Of a stretch of 64,000 nt of DNA, positions 8,995 to 17,612 are shown in pieces; position 1 is the first letter of the stretch; each line of letters begins with the position of its first letter. The translations under genes were made by a program, and so were the position numbers. Where the stretch lies: assembly GCA_964441755.1 (NCBI GenBank), contig CAYTVG010000017.1, positions 1 to 64,000 on the forward strand, read 5' to 3'. Under the pieces are notes generated by a model that worked only from the letters and a program-made list of their open reading frames with translations, did no database searches and was not told the DNA's origin. This DNA comes from JAUMBM01 sp964441755 (GTDB taxonomy: Bacteria; Bacteroidota; Bacteroidia; Chitinophagales; Saprospiraceae).

Positions 8995-10577
8995 AGCGAT
9001 TTGCCCTTCTCTTTCAGCAGATAGACCAGACCAACAAGACCCATGCCAAGGTCGATGCGCTGGCGGCCTACTTCATCGAGGCCGATGAAGCCGACAAGCT
9101 CTGGGCAGTGGCCCTGCTGTCGGACCGGCGGCCCGGCCGCACGGTCAACACGCGGCAGCTGCGCGCCTGGGCGGCCGAACAGGCAGACCTGCCGCCCTGG
9201 CTTTTTGAAGAAAGCTACCACATCGTTGGTGACCTGGCGGAGACCATTGCCCTGCTGCTGCCCGCTGCCCAAAGCGGCAGCGATTTTCCCCTCCACTACT
9301 GGGTAGCCTACCTGCAGCAGCTCGCACCGCTGGAGGAAGCAGCCAAGAAGGCTGCGGTGCTCGATGCCTGGGACAGGCTCGACCCGGCGGGCCGATTCAT
9401 CTTCAACAAGCTGCTGACAGGCAACTGGCGGGTGGGCGTATCCCGTAAGCTGGTAGCCAAAGCCCTCGCCAAGGCAACGGGCCTGGAAGAAAATGTCATC
9501 CTCCACCGGCTGTCGGGACAATGGGATCCGCAGCAGCAGCGCTTCAGTTCGCTGCTCTACGAAGAAGAAGCCGGAGACCTGCAGGCGCGGCCCTACCCTT
9601 TCTGTCTGGCGTATGCGCTGCAGGATGCAGCGGCAGAACTCGATGCCCCTCCCGGCCACTGGCTGGCCGAATACAAGTGGGATGGCATCCGGGGGCAGGT
9701 CATTCGGCGGGCCGACAGCCTGTTTGTGTGGTCGCGGGGCGAGGAGCTGGTCACGGATAAGTACCCGGAATACCAGTCGCTGCTGTCGGCCCTGCCCAAC
9801 GGTTGTGTGCTAGATGGCGAAATCCTCGCCTGGAAGGACGGCCAGCCGCTGCCTTTCGGGGCTCTGCAGACCCGCATCGGTCGCAAGACAGTAAGCCGTA
9901 AGCAGCGCGATGAAACGCCCGTGGTTTTCATGGCCTACGACCTGCTCGAGCTGGCCGGAGCCGACCTGCGGCAGCAGCCTTTTGAAAAAAGGCGGGCACA
10001 GCTGGCGCAGCTGGTAGCTGCTGCCGGCTGCGGGACGCTGCTGCTGTCGCCGGCGCACAGCCTGGCCGACTGGTCGCAGCTGGCCGCGCTGCGACAGCAA
10101 GCTGCAGCTGAGCGCGCAGAAGGAATAATGCTCAAGCGCCGACAATCGGCCTACCATACAGGCCGCAAAAAAGGCGACTGGTGGAAGTGGAAGATCGATC
10201 CGCTGACCGTAGATGCGGTGCTCATCTATGCGCAGCAAGGGCACGGACGGCGTGCCAACCTGCTCACGGATTATACCTTCGCCGTCTGGCACGAGGGCAG
10301 CCTCACGCCTTTTACCAAGGCTTACTCGGGGCTTACCGATGCGGAATTCAGGGAAATAGACGCCTGGATACGGCGGCATACCATCGAAAAGTTTGGCCCC
10401 GTGCGCTCGGTGCAGCCCGAGCTTGTCTTTGAGATTGCTTTTGAAGGCATACAGCGCAGCAAGCGGCATAAGTCGGGGGTGGCGCTGCGCTTTCCGCGCA
10501 TGCTGCGCTGGCGGCGCGATAAGCCGGCGGCGGAAGCCAACAGCCTGGCCGATTTGGAGAAGTTGTTACCGGATTGA
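8991..10577 (+). CDS. ATP-dependent DNA ligase
   Basis: A 528-residue ligase. The adenylation motif is EYKWDGIRGQ with the nucleotide-accepting lysine at K229. An N-terminal helical DNA-binding domain (about 1-190) precedes it, and the nucleotidyltransferase and OB-fold domains follow (KRRQSAYHTGRKKGDWWKWK is motif V-like). It seals nicks using ATP and belongs with the adjacent exonuclease and PdeM in a repair cluster. In many genomes a fourth member, an Lhr-type DEXH helicase, sits beside them; none is present in this window. The last bases of the gene form the left arm of a perfect hairpin, so termination begins inside the coding end. Confidence 0.9.
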   Translation: MKRFALLFQQIDQTNKTHAKVDALAAYFIEADEADKLWAVALLSDRRPGRTVNTRQLRAWAAEQADLPPWLFEESYHIVGDLAETIALLLPAAQSGSDFPLHYWVAYLQQLAPLEEAAKKAAVLDAWDRLDPAGRFIFNKLLTGNWRVGVSRKLVAKALAKATGLEENVILHRLSGQWDPQQQRFSSLLYEEEAGDLQARPYPFCLAYALQDAAAELDAPPGHWLAEYKWDGIRGQVIRRADSLFVWSRGEELVTDKYPEYQSLLSALPNGCVLDGEILAWKDGQPLPFGALQTRIGRKTVSRKQRDETPVVFMAYDLLELAGADLRQQPFEKRRAQLAQLVAAAGCGTLLLSPAHSLADWSQLAALRQQAAAERAEGIMLKRRQSAYHTGRKKGDWWKWKIDPLTVDAVLIYAQQGHGRRANLLTDYTFAVWHEGSLTPFTKAYSGLTDAEFREIDAWIRRHTIEKFGPVRSVQPELVFEIAFEGIQRSKRHKSGVALRFPRMLRWRRDKPAAEANSLADLEKLLPD

Positions 10578-10606
10578 TATGGCGGCTTAGGCCGCCATAT
10601 CAATCC
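10571..10606. terminator. Perfect hairpin overlapping the ligase stop codon
   Basis: A 16-bp perfect inverted repeat (arms 10571-10586 and 10591-10606, loop TTAG) whose apex is GGCGGC/GCCGCC. It includes the ligase stop codon and lies between convergent genes. There is no U-tract, so bidirectional termination or 3'-end protection is an inference. Confidence 0.6.
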
Positions 10607-10643
10607 GGCCCGGCGCTTATCTGTTTGGTTTTTCGAAGAAAAA

Positions 10644-13600
10644 TCAAAACCGCAACAAACCCTTGTCCAGCAGCGCCTGCAGCACCCGCTTCGACACCCC
10701 TGCCGGCAGAGCCGACAGGTCGGGCGCCGCCTGCTCGCGCAGCTCGCGCAGCACCGCTGTCCCCTCGCTTTCGAGCCAGGACTTACCCTCTTCTGCGCGG
10801 CCGAGCGCCTCATACGCCCAGAGCGTCAGCAAGCCGTTGCCTTCACTGTAGTTCGTCTCATAATTGCTGCCCGGGCGCAGCCGGAAGCGGATGATGTTGC
10901 TCAGCGACTCGACCGCCTGCTGCCCCTGCCCGAGGCCTTCATAGCTCAGGTGGCTGAGAAAATCTTCCAGCCTGAAGTCTATCTCCTCCGTGTAGGGGCT
11001 GCCCACACCCAGGTTTTCGGGAAACTCCCTGGCGGCCGCCACCAGGCTGAGGGCAGCGCTGTGCCTGCCCGCCACCAACTGCTCGACAGCCTGCATAAGC
11101 TTGATTTCCCGATAGATATCCCGCGACTCTGTGGCTCCTTCAAAGGGAATGAGCTTGAGGCGCCCCATGACGGTATCCGCAGCAATATACTGCTTATCCT
11201 GCAGCAAGGCCTTGGCGTAAGCCAGGCCTATGATGTAGTGGTCCGGATGCTGCGCATAAAAATCGGCCAGCAGCGGCAGCGCCTCCGCCGGCCGCTTGCG
11301 CGTGCTGTACCAGTCGGCCAGCAGCCTGACATAGCGCCAGTCGGCATCCAGCGCCACCGCCCGCTGCAGGTCGGCCAGTTGGCCCGCCTCATCGGGGCGC
11401 AGGGACGCCCGCAGGGCATAGAAAACAGCAACATCCGGCGCATCGCCGCAGGCGGCCAGCAACTGCCGGCACTCCTCCATGCGGTTGCGGTCGGCATACA
11501 CCAAAGCCAGCGCGTAGCGCAGCTTCCAATGGGGCGACTGCGCCAGCAGCGCCTCCAGCACATGGCCCGTTTCGCTCCGGAAGGGGAAGGCAAAGCGCAC
11601 ATCCAGGCTGCCGGTATCTACGGGCGTGCCCTTGAGGTAGTGCAGCCAGCAGTTAGCCTCAAAGCCTGGCGGTGACATTTCAAAAAGCCGCACAGCCTCC
11701 GCTTTCAGCCCCAACCCATGGTACATGACCGCCAGTTCGGCATAGGTTTCCTGCGGCAGTTCGTTGCGTATGCCCCCCATAAACAGCCCCATATTGCCTA
11801 TGGTCAGTTCCGACAGCAGGCGCTCAAAATTGACAAAATGACTGATCCTGTCCATGGAAGCGATGCGCTGGCGAACCTCCTCAGCCCGGGCAGCCACCCC
11901 CTTCTTCCGGAAGGCGATGGCTTTGTATTGCAGGGCAGTGATGTTGTAAACATTGAAATCCAGCGCCTTATCGGCAAAATAAATTGCCTTGTCCCAGTTT
12001 TTTTCCTGCATATACAAGCCCGACAGGCCCGTATAGGCCGCCGACCGCCAGGCCACCGACATGCTGGCGATATCATAGCCATCCTTGGCATCGTAGCGAT
12101 TGCCGAGGGCCGCATTGATGAGACCATAATAATAGTTAGCAGCCCCCTCATGCGTATCGATGCTGAGCGCCCGCCCGGCGTATTGCAGCGCCTGCTCGTA
12201 GCGCATATTGCGGTACATGAGCTGAGCCATGAGCACCAGGGCATCAAAATAGTTGGGATCTGCGGCCAGGGCGGCCAGCAGTTTCTCTTCTGCCTGCGGA
12301 AAAAGCTTTTGCGCCATCGCCGCCCGCGCCAGCAGGGTGTTGCCCTGGGGCGTAGCCCAGTTGAAGTCGGCCGGCGCGGCCGTCGGCCGCTGCATGATCT
12401 TGGCCTGCTCATTGAAATCGTACACCAGCTTATGGCCGCCCAGCGAAAGCTGCCAGTCGACTCCAGGCACACTGCAGCGCACAGAGTCGTAGAATGGCTG
12501 CAGCGGTTTCAGTTGCAGTTTTTGGGTATATACACGACTGCCGTCGCCCGCTGCAATGAGCAGCGAGTCGCTGATGGCCTGTGTGGGCGAAAAATGGATT
12601 TTCAGCCAGCCGTCCTCATGCTTGAGGTGCAGCGCGCCGTACTCGTTGGCCTCCACTGCACCTCCTGTTTTGAGCATGGGATACCAGTACTCCGTCCACA
12701 CATCGGTCGCATAGGGCGCGAAGCTGCGGTGCTTGAAGGGTGAGTACACGCTGGCTTCGGCATTCTGGTTGAACAGGCGGCCCGACTGCAGCTCCCAGTA
12801 CTGTCCGTCTTTATCGGTGAGCAGGTCCTCCCAGATCATCCCCTGCCGCGACAAGCCCCAGATCCACAGCTTTTTACCTGCCTTTTCATCGCGCAGGCTG
12901 TAGCGGATGGTGCCGAAGTCATGATCGTGATAATATGCGCCGAAAAAGTGCGCATAGGTGCCAAACACATGGTAAGACTTGTACCCGCCGAAGTCATTCT
13001 GCTCATACATACGGATAAACTTGCCATTCTCCCGATTAAACGGCCAGTCGCCGTACTCACCATTGTGACCAATCTGGGCGCTGCCCGGGTATACGAATTC
13101 CAGATTGCCCTTCACAGGCAGGGCCGCATTCATCCAGTGGTAGTAAGGCTGCTCCTGCCCCGTGCCATTGTACCAGAATGAGCGGGTAGTAAAAAAGGCC
13201 TTGTCGGCCGGCAGGTTGATCTCCAGCCGCCAGGTCGAGCGGGTGAGCAGGTCGAGTGTACCGATGACACAACTAACGCTGCCGTCGGGATTGGTAAACG
13301 TCTGAAAATCGACCGGCGTAGCACAGTTGGGCGTATGCCCGATGATGCCGTAGTTGGCTTCGATGCCGCCGCTCGTCCAGGGGCCCCGCATGGCTACATC
13401 CCTGAACTTGACCACCTGGTTGTGGTAGATAAAGTAGCGGCCTGTAGATTTTTCCTGGGCCGACCAGATCTTGCCCCCGATCTGCGGGAGGATCAACACC
13501 TTTATATAAGCATTCTCCAGGGCTACCACCTGCCAGGACTGATCGACGGCCGCATCGGTATAGCCATCAAAGCGATGATACGGATAAAGCCGCCCCAGCA

Positions 13601-13736
13601 GCGGCAGGGGGCTGGGATCGGAGAATGGATAGGTAGAAAAAACCTGCTCGTATACCTTGACCGAAGCCGCCGGCTGCTGCGCAGCCAGGCTGAGTGTGCT
13701 GCAGAGTGCCCACAGGCAGAGTAGCCGCAATTTCAT
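10644..13736 (-). CDS. DUF5107 / tetratricopeptide repeat protein, exported
   Basis: A 1030-residue protein starting MKLRLLCLWALCSTLSLAAQ, a clear signal peptide; the ATG at 13736 is preferred over one ten codons upstream because it puts the signal at the N-terminus. Residues of about 60-400 are the DUF5107 domain (GGKIWSAQEKSTGRYFIYHN, MRGPWTSGGIEANYG), found in glycan-related Bacteroidota proteins. The rest is TPR-like helical pairs (ALQYAGRALSIDTHEGAANY, AIYFADKALDFNVYNITALQ). A carbohydrate-processing or binding role is suggested by the fold reported for related domains but is not shown by catalytic residues I can name. It is divergent from the PSD1 operon. Confidence 0.75.
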   Translation of the reverse strand: MKLRLLCLWALCSTLSLAAQQPAASVKVYEQVFSTYPFSDPSPLPLLGRLYPYHRFDGYTDAAVDQSWQVVALENAYIKVLILPQIGGKIWSAQEKSTGRYFIYHNQVVKFRDVAMRGPWTSGGIEANYGIIGHTPNCATPVDFQTFTNPDGSVSCVIGTLDLLTRSTWRLEINLPADKAFFTTRSFWYNGTGQEQPYYHWMNAALPVKGNLEFVYPGSAQIGHNGEYGDWPFNRENGKFIRMYEQNDFGGYKSYHVFGTYAHFFGAYYHDHDFGTIRYSLRDEKAGKKLWIWGLSRQGMIWEDLLTDKDGQYWELQSGRLFNQNAEASVYSPFKHRSFAPYATDVWTEYWYPMLKTGGAVEANEYGALHLKHEDGWLKIHFSPTQAISDSLLIAAGDGSRVYTQKLQLKPLQPFYDSVRCSVPGVDWQLSLGGHKLVYDFNEQAKIMQRPTAAPADFNWATPQGNTLLARAAMAQKLFPQAEEKLLAALAADPNYFDALVLMAQLMYRNMRYEQALQYAGRALSIDTHEGAANYYYGLINAALGNRYDAKDGYDIASMSVAWRSAAYTGLSGLYMQEKNWDKAIYFADKALDFNVYNITALQYKAIAFRKKGVAARAEEVRQRIASMDRISHFVNFERLLSELTIGNMGLFMGGIRNELPQETYAELAVMYHGLGLKAEAVRLFEMSPPGFEANCWLHYLKGTPVDTGSLDVRFAFPFRSETGHVLEALLAQSPHWKLRYALALVYADRNRMEECRQLLAACGDAPDVAVFYALRASLRPDEAGQLADLQRAVALDADWRYVRLLADWYSTRKRPAEALPLLADFYAQHPDHYIIGLAYAKALLQDKQYIAADTVMGRLKLIPFEGATESRDIYREIKLMQAVEQLVAGRHSAALSLVAAAREFPENLGVGSPYTEEIDFRLEDFLSHLSYEGLGQGQQAVESLSNIIRFRLRPGSNYETNYSEGNGLLTLWAYEALGRAEEGKSWLESEGTAVLRELREQAAPDLSALPAGVSKRVLQALLDKGLLRF

Positions 13737-13830
13737 AGTAAATATTTTTATGTTGAATTGACCCAATTAGCTCTCAGATAATTTTGATGCACGAAGTTCG
13801 CGCAATATATCATTTTTTGCGTTACTTTCG

Positions 13831-13838
13831 CAAACGTA
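13831..13838 (-). promoter_or_regulatory. Candidate -7 element for the DUF5107 gene
   Basis: Minus-strand TACGTTTG matches TAnnTTTG perfectly in the 124-base divergent gap, about 95 bases before the start at 13736. A TTG lies upstream but at non-ideal spacing. Confidence 0.35.
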
Positions 13839-13860
13839 AAATGTATAGTGCAACAAGCTT

Positions 13861-16161
13861 ATGCTGACAAGCAACAAATTCATAGCAGCAGGCAGTTTGC
13901 TGGTAGTAGCCGTCGCTACTTTCATCAGCAGCTGCGGCGAAGAAATGCGGTCGTCCACGAGCATTTCCTATAACACCCACATTCGCCCGATCTTATCGGA
14001 CAAATGCTTCAAGTGCCATGGTCCCGACCAGCAGAAGCGCTCATCGGGTTATCGGCTCGATACGCCGGAGGGTGCCTATGCTGCCTTGAAGGATCAGCCG
14101 GATAAGTATGGCATCGTACCGGGCAAGCCTGAACTGTCGGATGTGGTGCACCGCATCAACTCAACAGATCCGGCTTACATGATGCCCCCACCCGAAGAAA
14201 ACCTGGCACTCACGACCGACGAGATGGACCTCATACGCCGCTGGATCGCCCAGGGCGCTGCCTATGAGCAGCACTGGGCCTGGATGCCTGTAAGCAAGCC
14301 TCCCCTGCCCGATCCTGACGACCGTGACCGGGCGCGCAACGAGATAGACCTGTTTGTGCTGGAAAAAATTGAGCAGGCAGGCCTTGAGCCTGCCCCGCAG
14401 GAGGCCCCGGAGCGCCTCCTCAGGCGCGTACTGCACGACCTCACAGGCCTGCCGCCCGACTTAGGCGCGCAGGATGCTTTTTTACAAAAGCCCGACGACG
14501 ACGCTTACGAAAAAATCGTGGATGAGGCCCTCGCCAGCCCCCACTACGGCGAAAAGATGGCCATCCTCTGGATGGACATTGCCCGCTATGCGGATAGTCA
14601 TGGCTATCAGGACGACGGGCTGCGTACTATGTGGCCCTGGCGCGACTGGGTCATCCACGCTTTCAACAGCAACTACAGCTACCGGCAGTTTGTCACCTGG
14701 CAACTTGCCGGTGACCTGCTGCCCGAGGCTACCAAGGAAAGCCTGCTGGCCACCGGCTTCAACCGCAACCACAAAATCACCCAGGAGGGTGGCGTGATTG
14801 ACGAAGAGTACCGCATCGAGTACGTCACCGACCGCACCAACACCTTCGGCAAGGGGCTGCTGGCCATGACGTTTGAGTGTGCCAAATGCCACGATCACAA
14901 GTACGACCCCATCTCGCAGGAGGAGTACTTCCGCACCTTTGCATTTTTCAATCAAGTGCCGGAGAAGGGGCTGTACGGCGATATATCGATCGCCTCGCTG
15001 GCTGATCCGCCCTACATGACCATTACAAAAGCCGACAAAGACAGTCTGCTGGCTTTCATCAGCCGACAGGATACGATGGATGTGCAGGTGATGATCATGC
15101 GGGACAGCAGCGTCCTGCGGCCTACCTACCTGCTGGAGCGCGGAGTGTACGACCGCAAGGGGGCGGTGGTCAGGCATGGCACGCCGGCGGCCATCCTGCC
15201 CTTCGACAGCACGCGCTACGCGGCCAACCGGCTGGGGCTGGCCGAGTGGATGTTTGACCCCCGGCATCCGCTGACGGCGCGGGTGTTTGTCAACCTGCTG
15301 TGGCAGGAGTTTTTTGGCAACGGCATCGTTGCCACCGCCGGTGATTTTGGGCTGCAGGGTGATCTGCCCTCGCATCCCGAGCTGCTCGACTGGCTGGCCC
15401 ACGATTTTGCCAGTCATGGCTGGGATATCAAGCGGCTGGTCAAGCAGTTGGTCATGTCGGCCACCTACCGGCAATCGGCCGTGGTAAGCCGGGAGGCGCT
15501 GGCAACGGATCCCGACAACCGCCTGCTGGCGCGGGGGCCGCGACAGAAGCTGTCGGCGGAGCTGCTCAACGACCACATCCTCGCCAGCAGTGGCCTGCTC
15601 AACAGAGAGATCGGGGGTCCCAGTGTAAAGCCCTACCAGCCGGCAGGGCTGTGGGAGAGCGCTACCTCCGGCCGCGGGCAACTGGCCACCTATGTGCGCG
15701 ATGAGGGCGATAAGCTCTACCGGCGCGGCCTCTACCATTTTATCAAACGCACGGTGCCGCCGCCGGCCATGCTCATCTTCGATGCCTCCAATCGCGATCA
15801 GTGCGAGGTGCAGCGCAGTAAGACGAGCACCCCGCTGCAGTCGCTGGTGCTGATGAATGACGAGCGGATTCTGGAGGCCTCCCGCTACCTCGCGGCCCGG
15901 CTGATGCGAAAAAAGAGCGATCCCGAAGCGCAACTGACGGAAGCTTTCCGGCGTATCGTGTGCCGAAAGCCCAGCCGAAAGGAGCTGTCGGTACTCAAAG
16001 ACTACTATCTGTCGATGCAGCAAAAGATAAGCCCGTCTCAGGCGGAGGAGCTGCTGGCCGTGGGCGAAATAGAGAGTCCGGCGGAGGATGTTGTCGGCAC
16101 CACGGCCCTGATGCAGACGGTGCAGCTAATCTATAATCTCGAAGAAACTTCCATGCGATGA
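13861..16161 (+). CDS. PSD1 and cytochrome C domain protein (DUF1549/DUF1553)
   Basis: A 766-residue exported lipoprotein: a hydrophobic signal followed by the lipobox-like FISSC (C25). A c-type haem motif CFKCH (C49, C52, H53) forms the planctomycete-type cytochrome domain, and a second CAKCHDHKYDPI (C340, C343, H344) lies within the DUF1549/DUF1553 part. Such proteins always accompany a DUF1501 partner, as here, and are thought to work in polymer or sulfated-glycan metabolism, though the chemistry is unproven. It is the first gene of a three-gene operon with 4-base ATGA overlap to the next. Confidence 0.85.
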   Translation: MLTSNKFIAAGSLLVVAVATFISSCGEEMRSSTSISYNTHIRPILSDKCFKCHGPDQQKRSSGYRLDTPEGAYAALKDQPDKYGIVPGKPELSDVVHRINSTDPAYMMPPPEENLALTTDEMDLIRRWIAQGAAYEQHWAWMPVSKPPLPDPDDRDRARNEIDLFVLEKIEQAGLEPAPQEAPERLLRRVLHDLTGLPPDLGAQDAFLQKPDDDAYEKIVDEALASPHYGEKMAILWMDIARYADSHGYQDDGLRTMWPWRDWVIHAFNSNYSYRQFVTWQLAGDLLPEATKESLLATGFNRNHKITQEGGVIDEEYRIEYVTDRTNTFGKGLLAMTFECAKCHDHKYDPISQEEYFRTFAFFNQVPEKGLYGDISIASLADPPYMTITKADKDSLLAFISRQDTMDVQVMIMRDSSVLRPTYLLERGVYDRKGAVVRHGTPAAILPFDSTRYAANRLGLAEWMFDPRHPLTARVFVNLLWQEFFGNGIVATAGDFGLQGDLPSHPELLDWLAHDFASHGWDIKRLVKQLVMSATYRQSAVVSREALATDPDNRLLARGPRQKLSAELLNDHILASSGLLNREIGGPSVKPYQPAGLWESATSGRGQLATYVRDEGDKLYRRGLYHFIKRTVPPPAMLIFDASNRDQCEVQRSKTSTPLQSLVLMNDERILEASRYLAARLMRKKSDPEAQLTEAFRRIVCRKPSRKELSVLKDYYLSMQQKISPSQAEELLAVGEIESPAEDVVGTTALMQTVQLIYNLEETSMR

Positions 16162-17612
16162 GCCATCCATTTTTTGAACATAGGTTAAACATCAACCGGC
16201 GCCACTTCCTCGGCAAGCTGAGCATCGGACTGGGAAGCGTAGCCCTCGGCTCGCTCCTGATCAAAGATTTGTTTCAGGGCGGAAGTGACCCGGCAGCGGC
16301 CCTGCAGGCCGGGCTGCCGCATTTTGCCCCCAAGGCCAAGCGCGTCATCTATCTTTTCCAGAACGGGGCACCCTCGCAGCTGGAAACTTTTGACTATAAG
16401 CCTACGCTCAACAGTATGTACGGGCAGGATCTGCCCGATTCTGTGCGCGGCGGCCAGCGGCTGACCGGCATGACGGCCAACCAGACCTCTTTTCCGCTGG
16501 TAGGGTCTTACTTTCCTTTTAAGCAGTACGGGCAGTCGGGTGCCTGGGTGAGTGACCTGTTTCCCAACATGGCCAAGATTGTTGATGACCTTTGCATCAT
16601 CAAGTCCATGCATACCGATGCCATCAACCACGACCCTGCCCTGACTTTCATGCAGACAGGTGCGCAGCAGGGCAACCGGCCGAGTATGGGTGCCTGGCTG
16701 AGTTATGGGCTGGGGAGTGAAAATCAAAACCTGCCGGCTTATTGTGTGCTGCTGTCTAAGGGCAAGGGCAACGGGCAGGGGGTGTACTCCAAGCTGTGGA
16801 CCAACGGATTTCTGGACAGCAAGCACCAGGGGGTGCAGTTTAGCAACAGCGAAGAGCGGGTGCTCTACCTCAACGACCAGCCGGGGCTGCAGCGCGAAGA
16901 TCGCCGGGCGATGCTGGACAAGCTCAACGAGCTCAACAACTTGCACTTTGACGAGATTGGCGATCCGGAGATACGAAGCAAAATTGAGCAATACGAACTC
17001 GCCTATCGGATGCAGACGGCTGTGCCTGAGATTACGGATCTCTCCAAGGAGTCGGATGCTACCATCAAGCTTTACGGTCCCGACTGCCTGATTCCGGGCA
17101 CCTACGCCAGCAATTGTTTGCTGGCGCGCAAGCTATCGGAATCGGGGGTGCGTTTTGTACAGTTGTACCACCAGGGCTGGGACCAGCACGTCAACCTGGT
17201 TGGTGAAATGCCCGGTCAGGCCAAAGACGTAGACCGCGCCTCAGCGGCGCTGGTGCAGGATCTCAAGCAGCGGGGGCTGCTGGACGAGACCCTGGTCATC
17301 TGGGGCGGCGAGTTTGGCCGTACCAACTACTGCCAGGGGCCGCTCACGCCCAATGCCTACGGCCGCGACCACCACCCGCGCGCCTACACCATCTGGATGG
17401 CCGGCGGCGGGGTAAAGCCGGGCATCGTCTATGGTGAAACCGACGAATTTGGCTACAACATCGTTGAAAATCCCGTGCATGTCCACGATTTTCACGCTAC
17501 CGTCCTTCACCTCCTAGGACTTGATCATGAGCAACTTATTTACAAGCACTTAGGCCGCAGGTTCCGCCTGACAGACGTTGCGGGCGAGGTGGTTCACAAC
17601 CTGATAGCGTGA
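16158..17612 (+). CDS. DUF1501 domain protein (Tat-exported sulfatase-like fold)
   Basis: A 484-residue protein with a twin-arginine export signal near the start (NRRHFLGKLSIGLGSVALGS). The body has DUF1501 hallmarks: FQNGAPSQLETFDYKP, SMHTDAINHDPALTFMQTG, WGGEFGRTN and GRDHHPRAYTIWMAGGGV, with a conserved set of His/Asp residues placed like those of alkaline-phosphatase/sulfatase folds. Export via Tat implies a folded, possibly cofactor-bearing enzyme. It is translationally coupled to the PSD1 gene upstream (ATGA) and to the membrane cytochrome gene downstream. Confidence 0.9.
   Translation: MSHPFFEHRLNINRRHFLGKLSIGLGSVALGSLLIKDLFQGGSDPAAALQAGLPHFAPKAKRVIYLFQNGAPSQLETFDYKPTLNSMYGQDLPDSVRGGQRLTGMTANQTSFPLVGSYFPFKQYGQSGAWVSDLFPNMAKIVDDLCIIKSMHTDAINHDPALTFMQTGAQQGNRPSMGAWLSYGLGSENQNLPAYCVLLSKGKGNGQGVYSKLWTNGFLDSKHQGVQFSNSEERVLYLNDQPGLQREDRRAMLDKLNELNNLHFDEIGDPEIRSKIEQYELAYRMQTAVPEITDLSKESDATIKLYGPDCLIPGTYASNCLLARKLSESGVRFVQLYHQGWDQHVNLVGEMPGQAKDVDRASAALVQDLKQRGLLDETLVIWGGEFGRTNYCQGPLTPNAYGRDHHPRAYTIWMAGGGVKPGIVYGETDEFGYNIVENPVHVHDFHATVLHLLGLDHEQLIYKHLGRRFRLTDVAGEVVHNLIA

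Noticed and set aside
14482..16023. 513-codon frame opposite the PSD1 gene
   Set aside because: Antisense shadow; no domain or signal features.
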